Shown: positions 63,854-64,000 of the stretch, one piece after another
Layout: the number at the start of each line of letters is the position of its first letter
Position numbering within the stretch: position 1 is the stretch's first letter
Origin: Cellulophaga sp. HaHaR_3_176
Lineage (GTDB): Bacteria > Bacteroidota > Bacteroidia > Flavobacteriales > Flavobacteriaceae
Length of the DNA: 64,000 nucleotides
Direction of reading: 5' to 3'
Assembly (NCBI RefSeq): GCF_019021925.1
Contig: NZ_CP058990.1
Coordinates: 1,728,001-1,792,000 of the forward strand
Notes under the pieces: model-generated
The model's database searches: none
What the model saw: only the letters and a program-made list of their open reading frames with translations
Told to the model about the DNA's origin: nothing
Made by a program: the position numbers and the translations under genes

Positions 63854-64000
63854 ATGGCAGAAAAAGAAATACTTAGAGGTGGTCAATTCCTTGTTAAGGA
63901 AACAAATTGTGAAGACATTTTTACTCTTGAAGATTTATCTGAAGAGCAAAAAATGATGCGTGATAGTACTAAGGAGTTTGTAGACCGCGAACTTTGGGCG
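63854..64000 (+). CDS. fadE: Acyl-CoA dehydrogenase (5' end, partial)
   Basis: The first 49 residues are present before the window ends: MAEKEILRGGQFLVKETNCE, then DIFTLEDLSEEQKMMRDSTK and EFVDRELWA. This is the typical start of the large flavobacterial acyl-CoA dehydrogenases of the FadE type, with the helical N-terminal domain SEEQKMMRDSTKEFV. It completes the order fadN-fadA-fadE. The catalytic Glu and FAD-binding regions lie beyond the window. Confidence 0.88.
   Translation, partial: MAEKEILRGGQFLVKETNCEDIFTLEDLSEEQKMMRDSTKEFVDRELWA

Overview
The window is AT-rich chromosomal DNA from a member of the Bacteroidota, most likely a marine member of the Flavobacteriaceae. The evidence is the proteins themselves: a type IX secretion (T9SS) C-terminal sorting domain, DUF4252, DUF3050, DUF4199, a Reg_prop/Y_Y_Y sensor kinase, TlpA-like lipoproteins, a GlmU-like sugar nucleotidyltransferase, a 950-residue CarB and a 'sensor of ECF sigma' protein. 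Several promoters match the Bacteroidota consensus (TTTG, about 19 nt, TAnnTTTG), and Shine-Dalgarno sequences are generally absent. No tRNA, rRNA operon, insertion sequence, prophage or CRISPR array was seen. Gene density is high, and no stretch over 300 bp lacks a gene once the short genes (24899..25051, rpmH, ffs) are counted.

Layout. 1-8602: tail of an unknown protein, serine dehydratase (sdaA), a Lys-rich microprotein, a DUF3050/GyrI-like pair, a panB-lspA-rluA-type operon, a frameshifted DUF4252 lipoprotein, a DMT exporter and a large helical protein. 8749-15540: leuA-leuB, a TlpA-like lipoprotein, pheT and a FAS1 protein. 15828-23917: an ABC-F ATPase, a thioredoxin-fold lipoprotein without CxxC, transaldolase-like Fsa, an SDR, SRP RNA, a glutaminyl cyclase-like lipoprotein with a thioesterase, and a beta-helix lipoprotein. 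24027-32286: a signalling island made of a LytTR regulator with a degenerate receiver, a tiny Cys-containing lipoprotein, a TPR histidine kinase with its response regulator, an unknown protein and a large Reg_prop histidine kinase. A 37-nt hairpin sequence occurs twice within or beside this island.

32373-46690: carB, rpmH, a membrane TPR protein, a lytic transglycosylase, an alpha/beta hydrolase, a small GNAT, mtaB, a GlmU-like protein, L31 type B, a DUF4199 protein, a GT2 glycosyltransferase, a phosphohexomutase and an MsbA-like ABC exporter. 46947-48473: an ECF sigma factor, a putative anti-sigma and a periplasmic sensor. 48574-57479: a YCF48-like lipoprotein, an RsmB-type methyltransferase, purL and a T9SS-secreted protein. 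57730-64000: fatty-acid oxidation, with an acyl-CoA ligase, then a MarR regulator, a FadN-type fusion, thiolase and the start of an acyl-CoA dehydrogenase, in Bacillus-like fadN-fadA-fadE order. A perfect 28-bp palindrome lies directly upstream of the MarR promoter and is a strong candidate operator.

Most of the window is core metabolism and housekeeping. The parts that deserve a second look are the MarR/fad regulon with its palindrome, the 24-32 kb signalling island with its repeated hairpin, the sigma/anti-sigma/sensor trio, the single-base frameshift in the DUF4252 gene, and the DUF3050 pair.
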